Positions 50,588 through 62,660 of a stretch of DNA of 64,000 bases are shown in pieces. The notes under the pieces are model-generated. The model was given only the letters and a program-made list of their open reading frames with translations. It was not told the DNA's origin and ran no database searches. How positions within the stretch are numbered: position 1 is the stretch's first letter; the number at the start of each line of letters is the position of its first letter. The stretch covers positions 18,570,090-18,634,089 of the forward strand of contig OZ023266.1 of the NCBI GenBank assembly GCA_964006375.1, in the 5' to 3' direction. Source of the stretch: Tillus elongatus (taxonomy: Eukaryota > Arthropoda > Insecta > Coleoptera > Cleridae). A program made the translations under genes and the position numbers.

Positions 50588-51409
50588 TTAGCAGTGCAGT
50601 GGCACAGCTATGATTAGCCCGAATCCAGACTGAAAGTCAGATAAGATGTTCTTATCACTCAAGTAAGTCCTAAGTTGCGAGTCCAGCACCCTTTCCAGCA
50701 ACTTTGATAATACGGGCAATATACTGATTATCCGCAGTTGATTCAGCTCCGTAGAATCCGCCACCTTCGGAAACGGCAGCCCGATAGCACATTTCCAGAT
50801 TTTTGGAAAATAGCCTTCCAGAATACACGAGTTGATTATGTGTGTTATGAAGCCAACTATATACCTGCTACAAAGCTTAATCATAGTAATGCTCAATCCA
50901 TCACATCCTGTTGCATTGGTCTTGATCGCATTTATGTGCCGGAGCACCGTCGGATCATCGACCAAACAAAACTGAAATCCTTCTCCACCACTAATCGCCC
51001 CGAAAAATTCAGACCCATTGATGCTGCTTCCCATAGGATCCTGACTTAAGCTATTGTTCATAAAGTGATCAGCGACTTTATGGGGATCCCCGAGAGCTTC
51101 AGGTAATGTTGTCTTTCTCTTGGTGCCTATATTTAGATGTTCCAGTTCTTTGTAAACAGTCTTTATATCCCCAGATTTAAATTTTTCGGATAGGTAGGCT
51201 TTCTTCTCCGTTTTGACTGTTACAGTTGCCGCATTCCGCAATCCCTTATAATCGTCCCAGGTCGCTTGACACGGATCTTTTCTAAACCTTGCCTTTGCTC
51301 TGTCTTTAAATTTCATCAGTAGGCGGGTGTTATCTGAGATCCAAGGGCTGTAAGGCTTGGTTACTCTGTATGTTCTGATAGGTGCATGTTTGTCGTATAA
51401 ATCGCACAT
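50588..51409 (-). pseudogene. LINE reverse transcriptase, linker and fingers
   Basis: The frame starts within the protein: LYDKHAPIRTYRVTKPYSPW is the linker after the endonuclease, and KDPCQATWDDYKGLRN follows. LRIISILPVLSKLLERVLDS is the RPIS-type fingers motif (RP changed to RI), and LSDKNILSDFQSGF matches the QSGFR box, where the frame is lost. The assigned ATG is internal, not the native start. Confidence 0.9.
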
Positions 51410-51417
51410 CGTATGAT

Positions 51418-51418
<1 letters not shown>

Positions 51419-51475
<57 letters not shown>
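51419..51475. repeat. (TA)n microsatellite at LINE 5' junction
   Basis: 57 bases of TA. The other side is a reversed family A border (AATTGAAACTGATTCCGGAT). Confidence 0.97.
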
Positions 51476-51478
<3 letters not shown>

Positions 51479-51798
51479 TGAAACTGATTCCGGATTTGGG
51501 GGTCAGGGGTCCTAAACGCGCTGATTTGAAGAAAGTATTTTAAAAAGAAAAAACACTAAAACAAGAATTAAAGGCTTTTCTACCAGACAGTGTAAAAATG
51601 AACAAAAATTAAAGGTTTTTCTACCAGACTGTATAAATACAGTATAAATGCTGTCTGGTAGAAAAGCCTTTATTTCTTGTTCCTTTAATCTACTTTAAAC
51701 GTAGAAGATAGTTACACCTTATCTTTTTAATTAAAGTTAAGTTTTAAACGTTTTTATGCATTATTTAAACAATATATTCAGCTGAGAATATTCCTTGG
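51476..51798. repeat. Family A border and a short hairpin
   Basis: Family A sequence reaches about 51545. AAAGGCTTTTCTACCAGACA (51584) and its complement (51650-51670) form a hairpin, with a further direct copy between (AAAGGTTTTTCTACCAGAC). The rest is AT-rich. Confidence 0.6.
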
Positions 51799-53255
51799 TT
51801 TTTTTTTTTTTGTTCCCTCAGGGCTCGTCCGCGGCCTTGCCGCCCCGATAGCACCGCAACCCTTGGTTGATTGTGCATACCCCTAGTCTTACTCCACCCA
51901 TTCCAAAATCACTGTGCCTTGAACTAGTCTGCACAGCGATTGGTAGGGTGAAGTTTTATATTGCTCTGTCTCCGGTCTAGAGTGACCGTAGATCAGTTGT
52001 CTTTTCCGGTCCAGAGCTATACATTCGCACAAGATGTGCTGGGCTGATTCCTCCCCCTCGCCGCAGAGTCTGCATGCGAGGTCCCCTTCGAACCGCCCCA
52101 TTTTATGTAGGTGTTTCTTGACGGCCATGTGTCCCGTCAAGAGACCTGTTGTGTTTCTGAGCTGTCCTCTGCTAAGGTTTAGCAGCTCCACAGCTCTCTT
52201 TGAACTGGGTCCGTCAATTATTGACTTCCCATGTCTGAGCCCTGGACAGTCCGCCCAGTACACCTTGTGTTGTTTTCTGACCCAGGACTTAATGGCTCCC
52301 CTGGCAGTGCTCTTTGACACGCCCAGAGCCGGTTCTGGTCCCATAAATGGTTCTGCTGACCCCCTCTTTGCGAGACTGTCAGCTTCTTCATTGCTTTTGA
52401 CCCCCGAGTGACCCGGCACCCAGATGAGGGTCACCTCATTCTGCCCAGCCAGGTCGCTCGTCTCGTCTCGGCACTCACTCACCAGCCAGGAATTTACCAG
52501 TGGGCTGCTTAGTGCCTTAAGGGCTGCCTGGCTGTCTGTGGCTATGAGGATCCGCTTGTTGGTGTAGCCCCTCCTCTTGTTCTCCCGCACACAGTGCAGG
52601 ATGGCGTACATCTCGGCCTGAAACACCGTTGCATGGGCTGCGAGGGAAATACTGTGACTTACCCTCGGTCCTTCCGAGTAAACACCTGCCCCCGTCCCAC
52701 GCTCCCCGCCAGATCCGTCCGTGAACCAGACGAGCGCGTCCCGTGGTATGCCCGGTGTCTCCTCCCGCCATGCCCCGCGATCAGGGATTTCCACTGTGAA
52801 GTTGTTTTCCCTGCACATTCGCGGGCTCGCGAAGTCTGACCTCATTTCAAGCATGGGTTCCTTCACGATCTCCTGAATTTTGCAGTGGCCCCTGAAGCCT
52901 GGGTTGATCTTCAGTCTACCATTGCAGGCTAGTCTGTATAGTCCTAGCCTGGCCTCTCCCATAATAACGAAGTGTAGGGGGGGTAGATCCAGCAACACCT
53001 CCATGGCGGCTGTTGGGGTTGAAGACATGGCCCCTGTGATGCCTAGGCAAGCCATCCTTTGGATCTTGCCTAGTTTTTGTTTGGCACTGGATTGTGTCAC
53101 CTTAGGCCACCAGACCAGTGCCGCATATGTTAACGATGGTCTGACCACCCTTGTGTACAGCCAGTGGGCCATACTAGGTCTTAGTCCCCACGTTTTTCCA
53201 TATAGCCGCCTAGTGACGGCTAAGGTCATGACTGCCTTACGCAATATTCCTTAAT
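51799..53255 (-). mobile_element. 5'-truncated LINE with poly(A) tail
   Basis: The minus strand ends in a run of 12 A (51799-51811 as T on the plus strand) after a short GC-rich 3' UTR. The 5' limit is near 53255 where AT-rich DNA starts. Confidence 0.85.
51889..53244 (-). CDS. LINE ORF2 C-terminal part: RT thumb, RNase H, zinc knuckle (intact frame)
   Basis: This is a 451-codon uninterrupted frame, the longest in the window. It begins after the RT palm: TWGLRPSMAHWLYTRVVRPS, then YAALVWWPKV, then LGKIQRMACLGITGAM. The RNase H has all four acidic residues: VWFTDGSGGE, VFQAEMYAI, ILIATDSQAA, and EEADSLAKRG after WVPGHSGVKSNE. The C-terminus carries C-x2-C-x7-H-x4-C (CRLCGEGEESAQHILCEC). It belongs to the RNase H-bearing LINE groups (R1/LOA/I-type), like 36-38 kb. 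The palm and endonuclease are missing, so it cannot move on its own. The absence of stops suggests a recent insertion. Confidence 0.9.
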   Translation of the reverse strand: MRKAVMTLAVTRRLYGKTWGLRPSMAHWLYTRVVRPSLTYAALVWWPKVTQSSAKQKLGKIQRMACLGITGAMSSTPTAAMEVLLDLPPLHFVIMGEARLGLYRLACNGRLKINPGFRGHCKIQEIVKEPMLEMRSDFASPRMCRENNFTVEIPDRGAWREETPGIPRDALVWFTDGSGGERGTGAGVYSEGPRVSHSISLAAHATVFQAEMYAILHCVRENKRRGYTNKRILIATDSQAALKALSSPLVNSWLVSECRDETSDLAGQNEVTLIWVPGHSGVKSNEEADSLAKRGSAEPFMGPEPALGVSKSTARGAIKSWVRKQHKVYWADCPGLRHGKSIIDGPSSKRAVELLNLSRGQLRNTTGLLTGHMAVKKHLHKMGRFEGDLACRLCGEGEESAQHILCECIALDRKRQLIYGHSRPETEQYKTSPYQSLCRLVQGTVILEWVE

Positions 53256-53887
53256 CACATCTTTAACCTCGAACTTAATTCCATATTTTAATTTTGGAAA
53301 ATCGGGCTGCGAATAAATGAAAACCACTAAAACTTTAAACCGATTTTCTGAAAAACTGTCATTGATGAGTTACGATGATCTTATTTGCGATCCTCGATGT
53401 ACACAGATAAATTTCCGACCGCACATAATTTGCATTGAATAATTAAAGTCTTATTTCATAATTGATTAAAATAACTCAGCTTTAATAATCGATATTTATG
53501 ATTTATGATATATAACAAGAAGAATATTATACAACAACGCATAAGGAATTATACGTAATATTCCACAGCAAATGTGATGAGGATATAAATTATTTAATTA
53601 TAATTCAATTTAAAAAATAATAACTGTCTGGCTTAAATCCAACAGAAATAAACTGTCTAATGGTATATGATTACAAACATTTACAGCACTAAATATACAT
53701 AATTGTCGGTACTATTTAAATAAACAGCCAACTATATCAAAAACATGCGCGAATCTATTTTCTATTCTGACAGCGGCGACTCGTCAAAAGGTACGTTACA
53801 GTATGCTTTTAGACCTTTAAACAGAAAACTAAAACGAATGGGCGAACAAGAATCCACGCATGCATTTTTAACCGCGAATTAAAAAAA
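53256..53887. other. Anonymous AT-rich sequence
   Basis: No repeat or gene was recognised. Confidence 0.35.
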
Positions 53888-54540
53888 AACTGGACGCAGC
53901 AAGTGCGTTATGGTAGTGAATTTTCATTAAAATGTTTTTAATAGCAAATATGTTGTTTTTATTTAAGAAAGCAGGCATCATATTTGGTTACCAGTATAAC
54001 CTATATAGTAAAAACAATGTGCCATGTTTCATCAAAATAACTTTATTGTTTGAAAACAAACAAAAATTTCCGAAAGTAAACTTAAGGTGTTCCCGAAAAA
54101 AACAGTTTCTTGGTCAACCTTATAGGTTAATAGCAAATTGAGCTTTTCAAATATGAAGCATTTAATCAAAATTCGCTACCATAACGCACTTGCTGCATCC
54201 AGAATTTCTTTTCCTACAAACATGCATTACATTTCGATGGAAAATGCAAAAATGCAATAACATAAGGCGTGTTCGACTAAAAAAAAAAAAAAGATAAATT
54301 GTATCACCTACGACTTATGGGCCATCAGGTGATTGTAGTAATAATTTTTTAAGATGTAGCTCAAGACACCCTATAATTAATGTATACAATTTTTTTTCAT
54401 ATCTTGTATAAAAGCGGATATATTGAGCTTTATTGATTTTTTAGGCATATTCGACAAAAATGATATACCATTAAAGGATAAACTTTATAGCTAAGACTAC
54501 TGCCAAGTATCAGAGAAAGGTTCTATTTGAAATGAATTTT
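53888..54540 (+). repeat. Repeat T complete copy joined to reversed family A
   Basis: Repeat T spans 53891-54204 (ACTGGACGCAGCAAGTGCGT to ACGCACTTGCTGCATCCAG). Family A follows in reverse to GGTTCTATTTGAAATGAATT, where a younger insertion begins. Confidence 0.75.
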
Positions 54541-54613
54541 TTCGGCAACCGTCCGGGAAGTACGCGCTGCCCGAACGCTTTTTCTTTGAGAAAGTAGCAT
54601 TTCTCCGGCTTTG

Positions 54614-54639
54614 TCCGGGAAGTACGTACTTCCCGGACT
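54614..54639. promoter_or_regulatory. Perfect 26 bp palindrome, candidate recombinase site
   Basis: Two inverted GTCCGGGAAGTAC half-sites with no spacer. Half-sites of this size are typical for tyrosine recombinases, though those normally have a 6-8 bp spacer. A hairpin-forming element is the alternative. Confidence 0.4.
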
Positions 54640-54671
54640 AGGCCGGGAAGAATCACATCCTTGTTGTCATT

Positions 54672-54974
54672 GTGAATATTAAAATCTTGGTAGATATGAT
54701 TTTGATAAATACAGTTGAACATTACCACGGTGGCTGGAAGTCTACCAATGTCGCTGAAGGATATATAGACAATTCACTAACAAACAAAATTAAAATTGCC
54801 AATACCATTCAAGAATTATCAGATGAAAACAAACAATATGAAACGGAAACTTTAGCTTCTTGTTCTGACTACAAAAGGCATTTAAAAATACCAAGCATTT
54901 CAAACAAATTAAATCCTTTCAATATTAGCAATTGCTCGAATTTTAATATAAATATTAATATAAATAAAAATTAG
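54672..54974 (+). pseudogene. Tyrosine recombinase C-terminus (Crypton-type), truncated
   Basis: The 100-codon frame contains HYHGGWKSTNVAEGYIDNS. In tyrosine recombinases the last catalytic box has a His or Trp followed nine residues later by the nucleophilic Tyr, as in Cre (W315, Y324). Here Trp and Tyr have that same spacing, and the neighbourhood resembles Crypton recombinases. A polar tail of about 70 residues follows, ending in an Asn/Ile-rich stretch. The catalytic Arg-Lys-His-Arg part of the core is missing, so it cannot be active. The first ~30 residues may not belong to the protein. Confidence 0.6.
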
Positions 54975-55257
54975 AATGTTTCTGTTAGTACCTATCTTCT
55001 GTTCAAATTTCAATATTTAATACAAATAAGAATTAAAATGTTCGAAATTTTGTTCTACAAAGAAATATAGTAAAGAAATGTGTCTCATTGATTTGTTATT
55101 CTACACGGTTGCCGAAAAAATAGTGTACGATACACGTCCGAAAGCAGTTTTTTTGGACTCGCAGATTTCCAGGACTCGCCTACGGCTCGTCCTAGAATTT
55201 TGTCGGCTCGTCAAAAAAAAAAACCAGTATTTTCCGGACTTGTAACGTCAATTACTA

Positions 55258-56160
<903 letters not shown>

Positions 56161-56399
56161 TCTTTGAAAACCATAAAGCTAAACTCATTTCCAGTAAAAT
56201 TTTTCTGCTTGCACTGCTGCTGTCAATATATAAATGAATATTTACCACTATTCGGGTTTCAGTCTTATACGAGCTCGCCAGTATTTTTTTTTTTTTTTGA
56301 TACAGGAGAGGAGCATACATCATGCAGACCGCATTCACAACACCGTAGTGTGTGGGACATCGAGGTGTAAGACTCGTACTCACTACACTCATCTCCCTA
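56161..56399. other. Short gap with a family B scrap
   Basis: TTATACGAGCTCGCCAGTA near 56270 resembles the family B core TAGAGCTCGCCAGTACGGC. Confidence 0.35.
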
Positions 56400-58790
56400 G
56401 GAGTACCGGACCTTAATCCATACCTTTGTCGGAAAGATTTCACATAATGACGTTTTGGTTTGAATGTTTCCATATTGTTTTTGCCGCGGGTGCGTTATCG
56501 GGTAAGTATAAGCTTTGGACGCTTATGCCTATGTGTACGTTGCTCGTCGTAGTCGGTGGCACTACGGAGAAGAGCATTTGGGTGAGAAGCGGCTTTTGCG
56601 AACTGAGTGGTGGATAGTTGAGTTATAAACACAAGTATCGAAGGCATTTCCACATCAGAGTGAATCTGACTGTTTCTGACAAACCATTGCGCTCGGGTAA
56701 CCATTCTCAGAATTTTATTCTGGATGATTTGAAGGGTCTTGATGTGTGCGTCAGCCGCGGTGGTTCATGCAGGGGATGCATAGGTCAAGGCTGGCCGGAT
56801 TATGACTTAGTCCATGAGCAGTTTAATTTTCATGTCCAGTTTGGAATTTCTGTTAAGAAGTGGAAAGATCTTCGAGATGAACATCGAAGCTTTCCGTCGG
56901 GCGTGTTGGACATGAGGGCGTCATGTTAAGTGTTTGTCGAGGAAAACCCCGAGGTATTTGGCTGAGTCGTGCCAGCGAAATAGACTGTTCTCTAATCATA
57001 CGTGTTCGTGAGGTGTGTGTCTCCTCTTGGACTATAGGACTGCTGAACATTTATCGGGATTTATGGCTAGACATGATTTCCTATACCAGCCTTGCAGCTC
57101 GTCTACGGCAGTCTATCGGCTGAGTGGAGCTGCTGAGGATGGTAGTGTCGTTTGCGTACAGCGCGTATGTCACTTATAGGGGCGGTGTCGGTATATTATC
57201 CAGCAGAGGGAAGATAGCAGAACCCTGCGGGAGGCCAGCCGTGGCTGAGTAGGTTCTAGATCTGGTTCGCAGGTGTTTGACTTAGGACTTCCTCTGTTGC
57301 CGGTATGACCTGATTAATAGAATCAGAGGGAGAGGATAATTAAATGACAACGTTTGATTAGAAGGCCGCATCCCAAACCCTGTCGAATGCTTGAGCAATG
57401 TCAAGACATATTGCACCAGTTGACTTGTTTTTGTTGAATCCTTTGGTGATGTTTTCCACCACACGAAGGACTTGGTCTGTGGTGGAGTGCTGGTGTCTGA
57501 AATCGAATTGCTTGCCAGGAAGGATATGGTTCTCAGAGGTGAATCAGGCTAGCCTTTGCTGAATTATTTTTTCGGCGATTTTGCCGATGACCTGGAGTAT
57601 ACTAATGGGCCTGTAGTTCTGAGGGAACAGCGGATCTCAGCTGGGTTTTGGGATGTTAATGATGTCGGCAAGTTTCCACATAGAAGGAAAATGTTGAAAT
57701 CGCAACATGGCGTTCATAATCGTAACTAGGAATACCACTGCTTTGCGGGGAAGATTTTTCAGAGCTACGTTAGAGATTCCATTGTATCCCTGAGCTTTCC
57801 TATTTTTAGTGTTTTGATTATTTGCGCAACTTCTTAGAAAGTAGCGGACTCGTTGTTTGTGTCTCGAGTGGCACGAAGCGCACTGCTGACATAACGGTGC
57901 GTTCTTGAGACGTGCGACAGATCAACGTTGTTATAATTTGGGCTGAATTGCAACTCCAGATGATCCGCGACTTAACTTTACGGTTCAGACGTTTGAATTT
58001 TTAAAACAAATTATTGACTACACAACTAATACTTGATACAAAAATTATAATATAAAAATATGAATATCAACATACAAGTGATATATGTAAAATGTTTAGC
58101 ACACGATGTGCAGGGTCTAACTCGGAAACAAGAATAAACGACGTTCCACATGCGAACAGTCTATTTATAGCAAATCCCCCAAGCATGGCACTATTGTTCC
58201 CAGAGGTGACTTTGGTCTTGCTGACGCTGTTTCCCATGTGTGATATTCCGTCCATTCTGTCCTTTGCAACTTGCTTGCTTGAAGGCGCCTTCTATCCACC
58301 TGCTGACTCGGCTGTCCTGTTCGTGGGAAGGTGAATTGTTGGTATAATGGCCTATTGTTGTTGCTCTATTTATCTCGCGCGTGCACTTGCTTTGTCCGCA
58401 TCCGTGTATACTATGCCGTTTCGTCCATGAAGTGGGGATATCGGAAGTTTTTGGGAGCGAACGGCTTTTTCCATTTGCCAGATGGAATCGTCTTGGGCGG
58501 ACAGGGTTTGTAGACGTTCCTCCCAACGGTTGTTGCATAGTTCTTGTAGGGCGGATCGTACTTGTTTGATGAGTCTGTTTGCGTCTATTTTGTCGGTGGG
58601 GTTTCCGGAGCGTTCAGCTAGTCTACGCACGCGGTTCTTTTCTGGTATCATTTCTTTTATACTGGACGCAAATGGAGCCAGATAACTTGGAGCGTGGTAC
58701 GTTCTTCATGCATGTTCGACCGAACATTGGATTTTGGACTGTAGATTATCCACTGCACCCTCGAGTTGGGGGATGCTGCGGATAACAGGA
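56400..58790 (-). pseudogene. Jockey-like LINE, heavily decayed
   Basis: On the minus strand, from high to low coordinates: the linker NRWEERLQTLSAQDDSIWQM and LPISPLHGRNGIVYTDADKA (58651-58380); fingers RNYRPISILQVIGKIAEKI-type sequence (about 57600); QFDFRHQHSTTDQVLRVVEN and GAICLDIAQAFDRVWDAAF with the first catalytic Asp (about 57530-57360); AGLPQGSAIFPLL (57240); YALYANDTTIL, where YADD has become YAND (57150); then the thumb and C-terminal part with RMVTRAQWFVRNSQIHSD (56700). Frames change many times. The order matches Jockey ORF2 after the endonuclease. Some unrelated AT-rich DNA lies at 57960-58080. Confidence 0.8.
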
Positions 58791-58929
58791 ATATTGCCAA
58801 GAGTGTTTTTGAGAACAACATGCATCAAGGATGCTCGCCAGTGTGCTTCTTGATACATCCAAACTAACCAGCACTCTTAAGATGTACTGCAGTGTCGCCA
58901 CCTAGTGGGAACTAGGAACTAATAGTAGT
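58791..58929. other. Short unassigned stretch
   Basis: GTCGCCACCTAGTGGGAACT is reminiscent of family B; otherwise nothing. Confidence 0.3.
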
Positions 58930-59215
58930 AATAGGAACTGTGGGGAGGCTAGTGCCAGGCAAGTAGGCCACATCTGGAACTTTTGCCAACCCCGACTTCC
59001 TACAACCATGTTCTACTCCTTCTCGGTTTCGTCACCAAACCTCCTCGTTAGCACTCCGATGATATTCGCGAAGCGCAGAAGGACTCCTACCAAGAAGCCA
59101 GGCAGTCTTGTTTCCATTGGGCCTATCCAGGAAGTCCCTCGCTTGTCTACAGCGACTGGCCGACCTCTAGAGCTTCTCCATGGCCTCCTCAGTCCATATA
59201 TCTAGGGCGTCGGAG
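58930..59215 (-). pseudogene. RNase H LINE fragment, internally deleted
   Basis: On the minus strand it reads IWTEEAMEKL, CRQARDFLDRPNGNKTAWLL, GRSPSALRE, matching WTEEAMERHW and GLRQARDFVEGPDRNKTVWL of the LINE at 37.6-37.7 kb. It then jumps to the 3' UTR block GGTTGTAGGAAGTCGGGGTT, also present at 38.0 kb. The zinc knuckle region is deleted. Confidence 0.75.
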
Positions 59216-59334
59216 ACCACCTACCTACTTATGTCTATAGGATAAAATTATATAAAATACAGCTTTTTCAGGAGCTATCCGGTGACGATCCAGACCGAAG
59301 GAAATAGTTTTATGAAACATGAATTCATAAATGT

Positions 59335-59985
59335 AATGATAACATTTTGCCAGTACCGTATATTCTGTTTTCGAACGAATCTACTTTTACACTACAGGGA
59401 GAAGTTAAAACTGCAGATATTGGGCAAGGGAAAATACAAGGTGCAACAGAATTACACACAATATCCACAAAAGGTAAATTTGGGCAGGAATTGTTAGGAG
59501 TAGGATTACTGGTAGCTACTTTTCTTATGGAACTACAAATGGACCACGATATGTACAATTTTTATAGCAATATATTATTCCGACGTTATTGAACCTATTT
59601 CTTGATGGACACAATGCTGGTATGGTAAATCATAACTTGTGGTATCAACAAGATGGCGCCCCTACGCATTATGACGTTAGTGTTCGACAGCACCTGGATC
59701 AACAATTTCCTAACAGATGTATTGGCAAGCACGGTGCAATCGAGTGGCCAGCAAGATCACCTGACCTAACTCGCTTAGATTTTTTCTGTGGGGTCATCTG
59801 AATAATGTGGTATTCAAAGGTAAACCAGATAATATCGACGAATTAAAAACAAGAATTAGAACTGAGCGTACCAACATTCCTCCAGAGATTATAAATAGAG
59901 TCCAACAAGAATTCGTTGACCCTTTGGGATATCGTCAGGCACAAGAAGGCGGGTATTTCGAACATTTGATTAGATAAGACTGAAT
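59335..59985 (+). pseudogene. Mariner-like (IS630 superfamily) transposase, C-terminal half
   Basis: The frame starts at ILFSNESTFTLQGEVK. The first catalytic Asp of the DES motif is Asn here (AAC). After a frame break comes HNLWYQQDGAPTHYDVSVRQ with the second Asp, QFPNRCIGKHGAIEWPARSP and DLTRLDFF with the third. Another break precedes KPDNIDELKTRIRTERTNIP and the tail EGGYFEHLIR. It is closest in style to 41.8-43.0 kb. The N-terminal DNA-binding part and the terminal repeats were not found. Confidence 0.85.
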
Positions 59986-60244
59986 TATGTATTTCTTTAT
60001 ACGCTTCTTTTGTGTTAGGAGTTACTGCTAATAAAAATTATATTACTCACTTTATTTTATTCCTCCAAAAAAATTGGTGTTTCTAAATAAAGAATTGGAT
60101 TAGCTTTAAAAAGGTGTATCACACTACCCAGTATCCTATTTCAAAATTTCGAAAGGGTTGCTGTCCTTTGAAGAGGTATAACGATAGAAGTGAGATTTTT
60201 ATATCAGAAAGTTAGTTTTTCAAAATAAAAATCGACCTCACTGA
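59986..60244. other. Unassigned 3' flank of the transposase remnant
   Basis: AT-rich; it may include the element end but no inverted repeat partner was found. Confidence 0.3.
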
Positions 60245-60590
60245 GTGGTAAGACACGCAGCAACGTGCCGCCACTTAGTTGCGGAACCAAGTAGTATGTT
60301 GTCACGCCAGCTCCAAATAACACAAAGTGTTAAAAAATAGAGACTGTATACAACCAACTAACAATTTAGTAAACTGTCAGCTCTGGTCGATTACTACCCT
60401 AATATAGGGACAAAGTATGTAAGACTAGATGCATTCTCACCACAATTATAACCGTAGACCGGTTTCGCTCTAATTAGAGCTCGCCAGTACGGCATACTAA
60501 TTGCAGCGAAAATACACCTATAAAGTAATACGGCTATGGTAGCCAGCCTTCCAACACTAAGTGAGTGGTAAGACACGATGCAATTTCTTG
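60245..60590 (-). repeat. Family B copy
   Basis: It runs from GAGTGGTAAGACACGCAGCA through CCATTAGTTGCGG-like and GTAGACCGGTTTCGCTCTAA to CCAGCCTTCCAACACTAAGT and a second GAGTGGTAAGACACGATGCA. The two ends are therefore direct repeats. The module order differs from the 9.4 kb copy. Confidence 0.7.
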
Positions 60591-60970
60591 ATTGACCGGT
60601 GACACCGTACATGGTGATTCCCCGCCGGCGAACTTTTTATTGCGTTGCGTGCTAACACGGCAATCTGGTGGTTCCCCGCACGTTATTTGTTTTCTGGCAA
60701 ACGCAAATGTCGTCGCGCAGTTGCACGCTTTACCCCGTTTAGTTAAGTAAGGTTATTTTGCTGGGGGAGGCTTAAAAGTCGTGTTGTATATCATTTCTAG
60801 GGTTTTCGGGGTCAAGAAACTCATTTTTATTATCCCTTTTTTTCTACTAATAATAAGTTATAGGATCCCCGAGTTGATTTGGTTTAAAATATAGGTATTG
60901 AATTTACTCAGAAGTTTATTTTACAACTGGTAACAATCTATAGGACTTACTCGTATAAACATTATGTCCT
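60591..60970. other. 5' region of the hAT element or unrelated DNA
   Basis: GC-richer start (CCCCGCCGGCGAAC) then AT-rich. No left hAT terminal repeat was found. A splice-acceptor-like TTATTTTCAG lies at 60971-60980. Confidence 0.35.
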
Positions 60971-60980
60971 TATTTTCAGG

Positions 60981-62660
60981 TAATAGTTAATCCCTTAAAC
61001 AAAGAAGTTGTTGACGAACTGCTCATAGAAATTATTACGAAAAAGTATCTGCCATTTAATTTCTTTGAAGATGATGTTACCAAAAATCTACTTTCATATT
61101 TAAATCCAGAAGTGGCTCTACCTAGTAGTAATACCTTAAAAAGAAAAATTATACATAAATATGAGGTAAGGAAGAATTCTGTAACGAGTTTCCTGAAAGC
61201 AAGTGGATCAAAAATTTCGTTGACTATTGATGGGTGGTCATCTATTGGTATGAAGGGCTACTATGGCATTACAGCTCACTTTATGGACAGAAATTGGAAT
61301 ATTCAGTCAATTGTTTTAGACTTTGTGCCTGCTGAGGGAAGCCATACAGGTGCATCTGGTGCAAACATTCTCTTTGAGGTGCTAAAATCTTATGATATGC
61401 TGGACTGCATTCAAGGTGTGACAACAGATAATGCGGCTGTTAACTTTACAATGATGGGTTCTTTGGAAACTTTAGTTCCCGGTTTTGACCACAAAAATAA
61501 GCATTTTGTATGTTTCCCACATATTCTAAACGTAGCTGTCCAGATTTTATAAAAGTTGATGAACCAAGTAGAAACAGTTTAGACATCGAAAAGAATTTGG
61601 AGTATTTGGAGAATCAGATCGAAGCAGAAAATGATATAAATGATACTGATTTAGATTTCAAATCCCCTGTAAGTAAAATTAGATACCTTGTAAAAAAATC
61701 AAAAACTCAGAGCAAATGCAACTTAAACTTAACAGTGCCTGCGAGGCCGTAAACTGTAAGGCCGTAAACTGCCAAAATTAGATGTACCTACTACATGGGG
61801 TTTAAGTGTGAAAAATGCTTTAACTATATTTTCCGATAACATCGAAAATTTAAATAATTGTAAGATATCATATAAAGAATGGGTTCTGATCAGTAAATTT
61901 TGTCAGTATCTGAGAAGCTTCAAAACACTTTCTTTAATACTCGAAGGGGAAAAATATTGCACACTCCCATTGGTGGTAATTGGAATAAATTTACTGTTAG
62001 ACAAACTAGAAATATGGGCTCATGAACTTGATAATAAAGTTGATAGAGACGCTGCCGATGAGATAATAATTTACTGCATTCAAGCTGCGAGAGAAAATAC
62101 TGAAACACTATAACAAAACTAATTGGTTATACTGTATAGTTCTTATTTTGGATCCTCGACATAAAGTCGAAGCATTTTCCTCTTCTTCATGGGGAAAGCA
62201 TCTACAATCAGAGGCAGTTCAAAATTTTGAAGAAATATTTAAAGCTAGCTACTTTAATAAATCCGCCGAGAATGGTCTACAGGATCCAATACCAGAATCA
62301 GCACTGAGTCCTTAAAAGGAAGATAACGATTTTGATATTACTCACCTATTTAAGAAAGCTAATACTGATAACTCAGAATCTTGGAAGTATGAAATTGAAA
62401 AATAGTTAAATGAGCCTAGGACAGAAAATTCTGAGAATATACTTGATTGGTGGAGAAGACACGAAAATGTCTACCCGTCGTTATCAAAAATGGCCAAGGA
62501 TTTTCTCCGAACGCCAGCAACATCTCTACCTGCGGAAAGGCTATTTTCATGAGCAGCTTTAACAATAACAAAGCCAAGAAATCGGCGTTGACTCTATAAG
62601 AAGTCTTATGTGCCTCAATTCATGACTTATGAATTCCGATTTAAAAATGTGTTAAATTTG
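60981..62660 (+). pseudogene. hAT transposase
   Basis: It cuts and pastes the element using an RNase H-like DDE core. The exon opens after a splice acceptor with NPLNKEVVDELLIEIITKKY and LPSSNTLKRKIIHKYE. The core shows ISLTIDGWSS (first Asp), YGITAHFMDRNWNIQS, GVTTDNAAVN (second Asp) and CFPHILNVAVQ, the hAT (C/A)HxLNL-type motif. A frameshift at 61553 and stops at about 62313 and 62403 break it. The C-terminal dimerisation domain reads ENILDWWRRHENVYPSLSKM then FLRTPATSLPAERLFS, in the usual form. The N-terminal BED finger was not found. An AC1/ZBED-type hAT is likely. Confidence 0.9.

Larger units (their letters stand above)
49180..51418 (-). mobile_element. 5'-truncated LINE bounded by (TA)n at both ends
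   Basis: The minus strand runs from (TA)n at 51.42 kb through two reading frames to a 3' end with GTGAATAAAGG (polyadenylation signal, about 49197-49207) and TATTTTATTATTATTA, merging with (TA)n. No poly(A) tail is seen. Ending in a short A/T repeat is typical of CR1-like LINEs. The length is 2.24 kb. The endonuclease and N-terminal frame are missing. Confidence 0.8.
54546..55257 (+). mobile_element. Crypton-like insertion with 5 bp flanks and palindromic 13-mers
   Basis: Family A is interrupted here and resumes at 55258. TTCGG stands at both junctions (54541-54545 and 55258-55262). The 712 bp insert has a tyrosine-recombinase C-terminal frame. The 13-mer GTCCGGGAAGTAC occurs at 54551 and 54614, inverted at 54627, and in a diverged inverted form near the right end at 55227. 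The copies at 54614 and 54627 touch, making a perfect 26 bp palindrome. TTTTTTCGGCAACCGT at 54537 recurs inverted at 55108. Cryptons lack classic terminal inverted repeats and leave short identical flanks, which fits. Confidence 0.6.
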
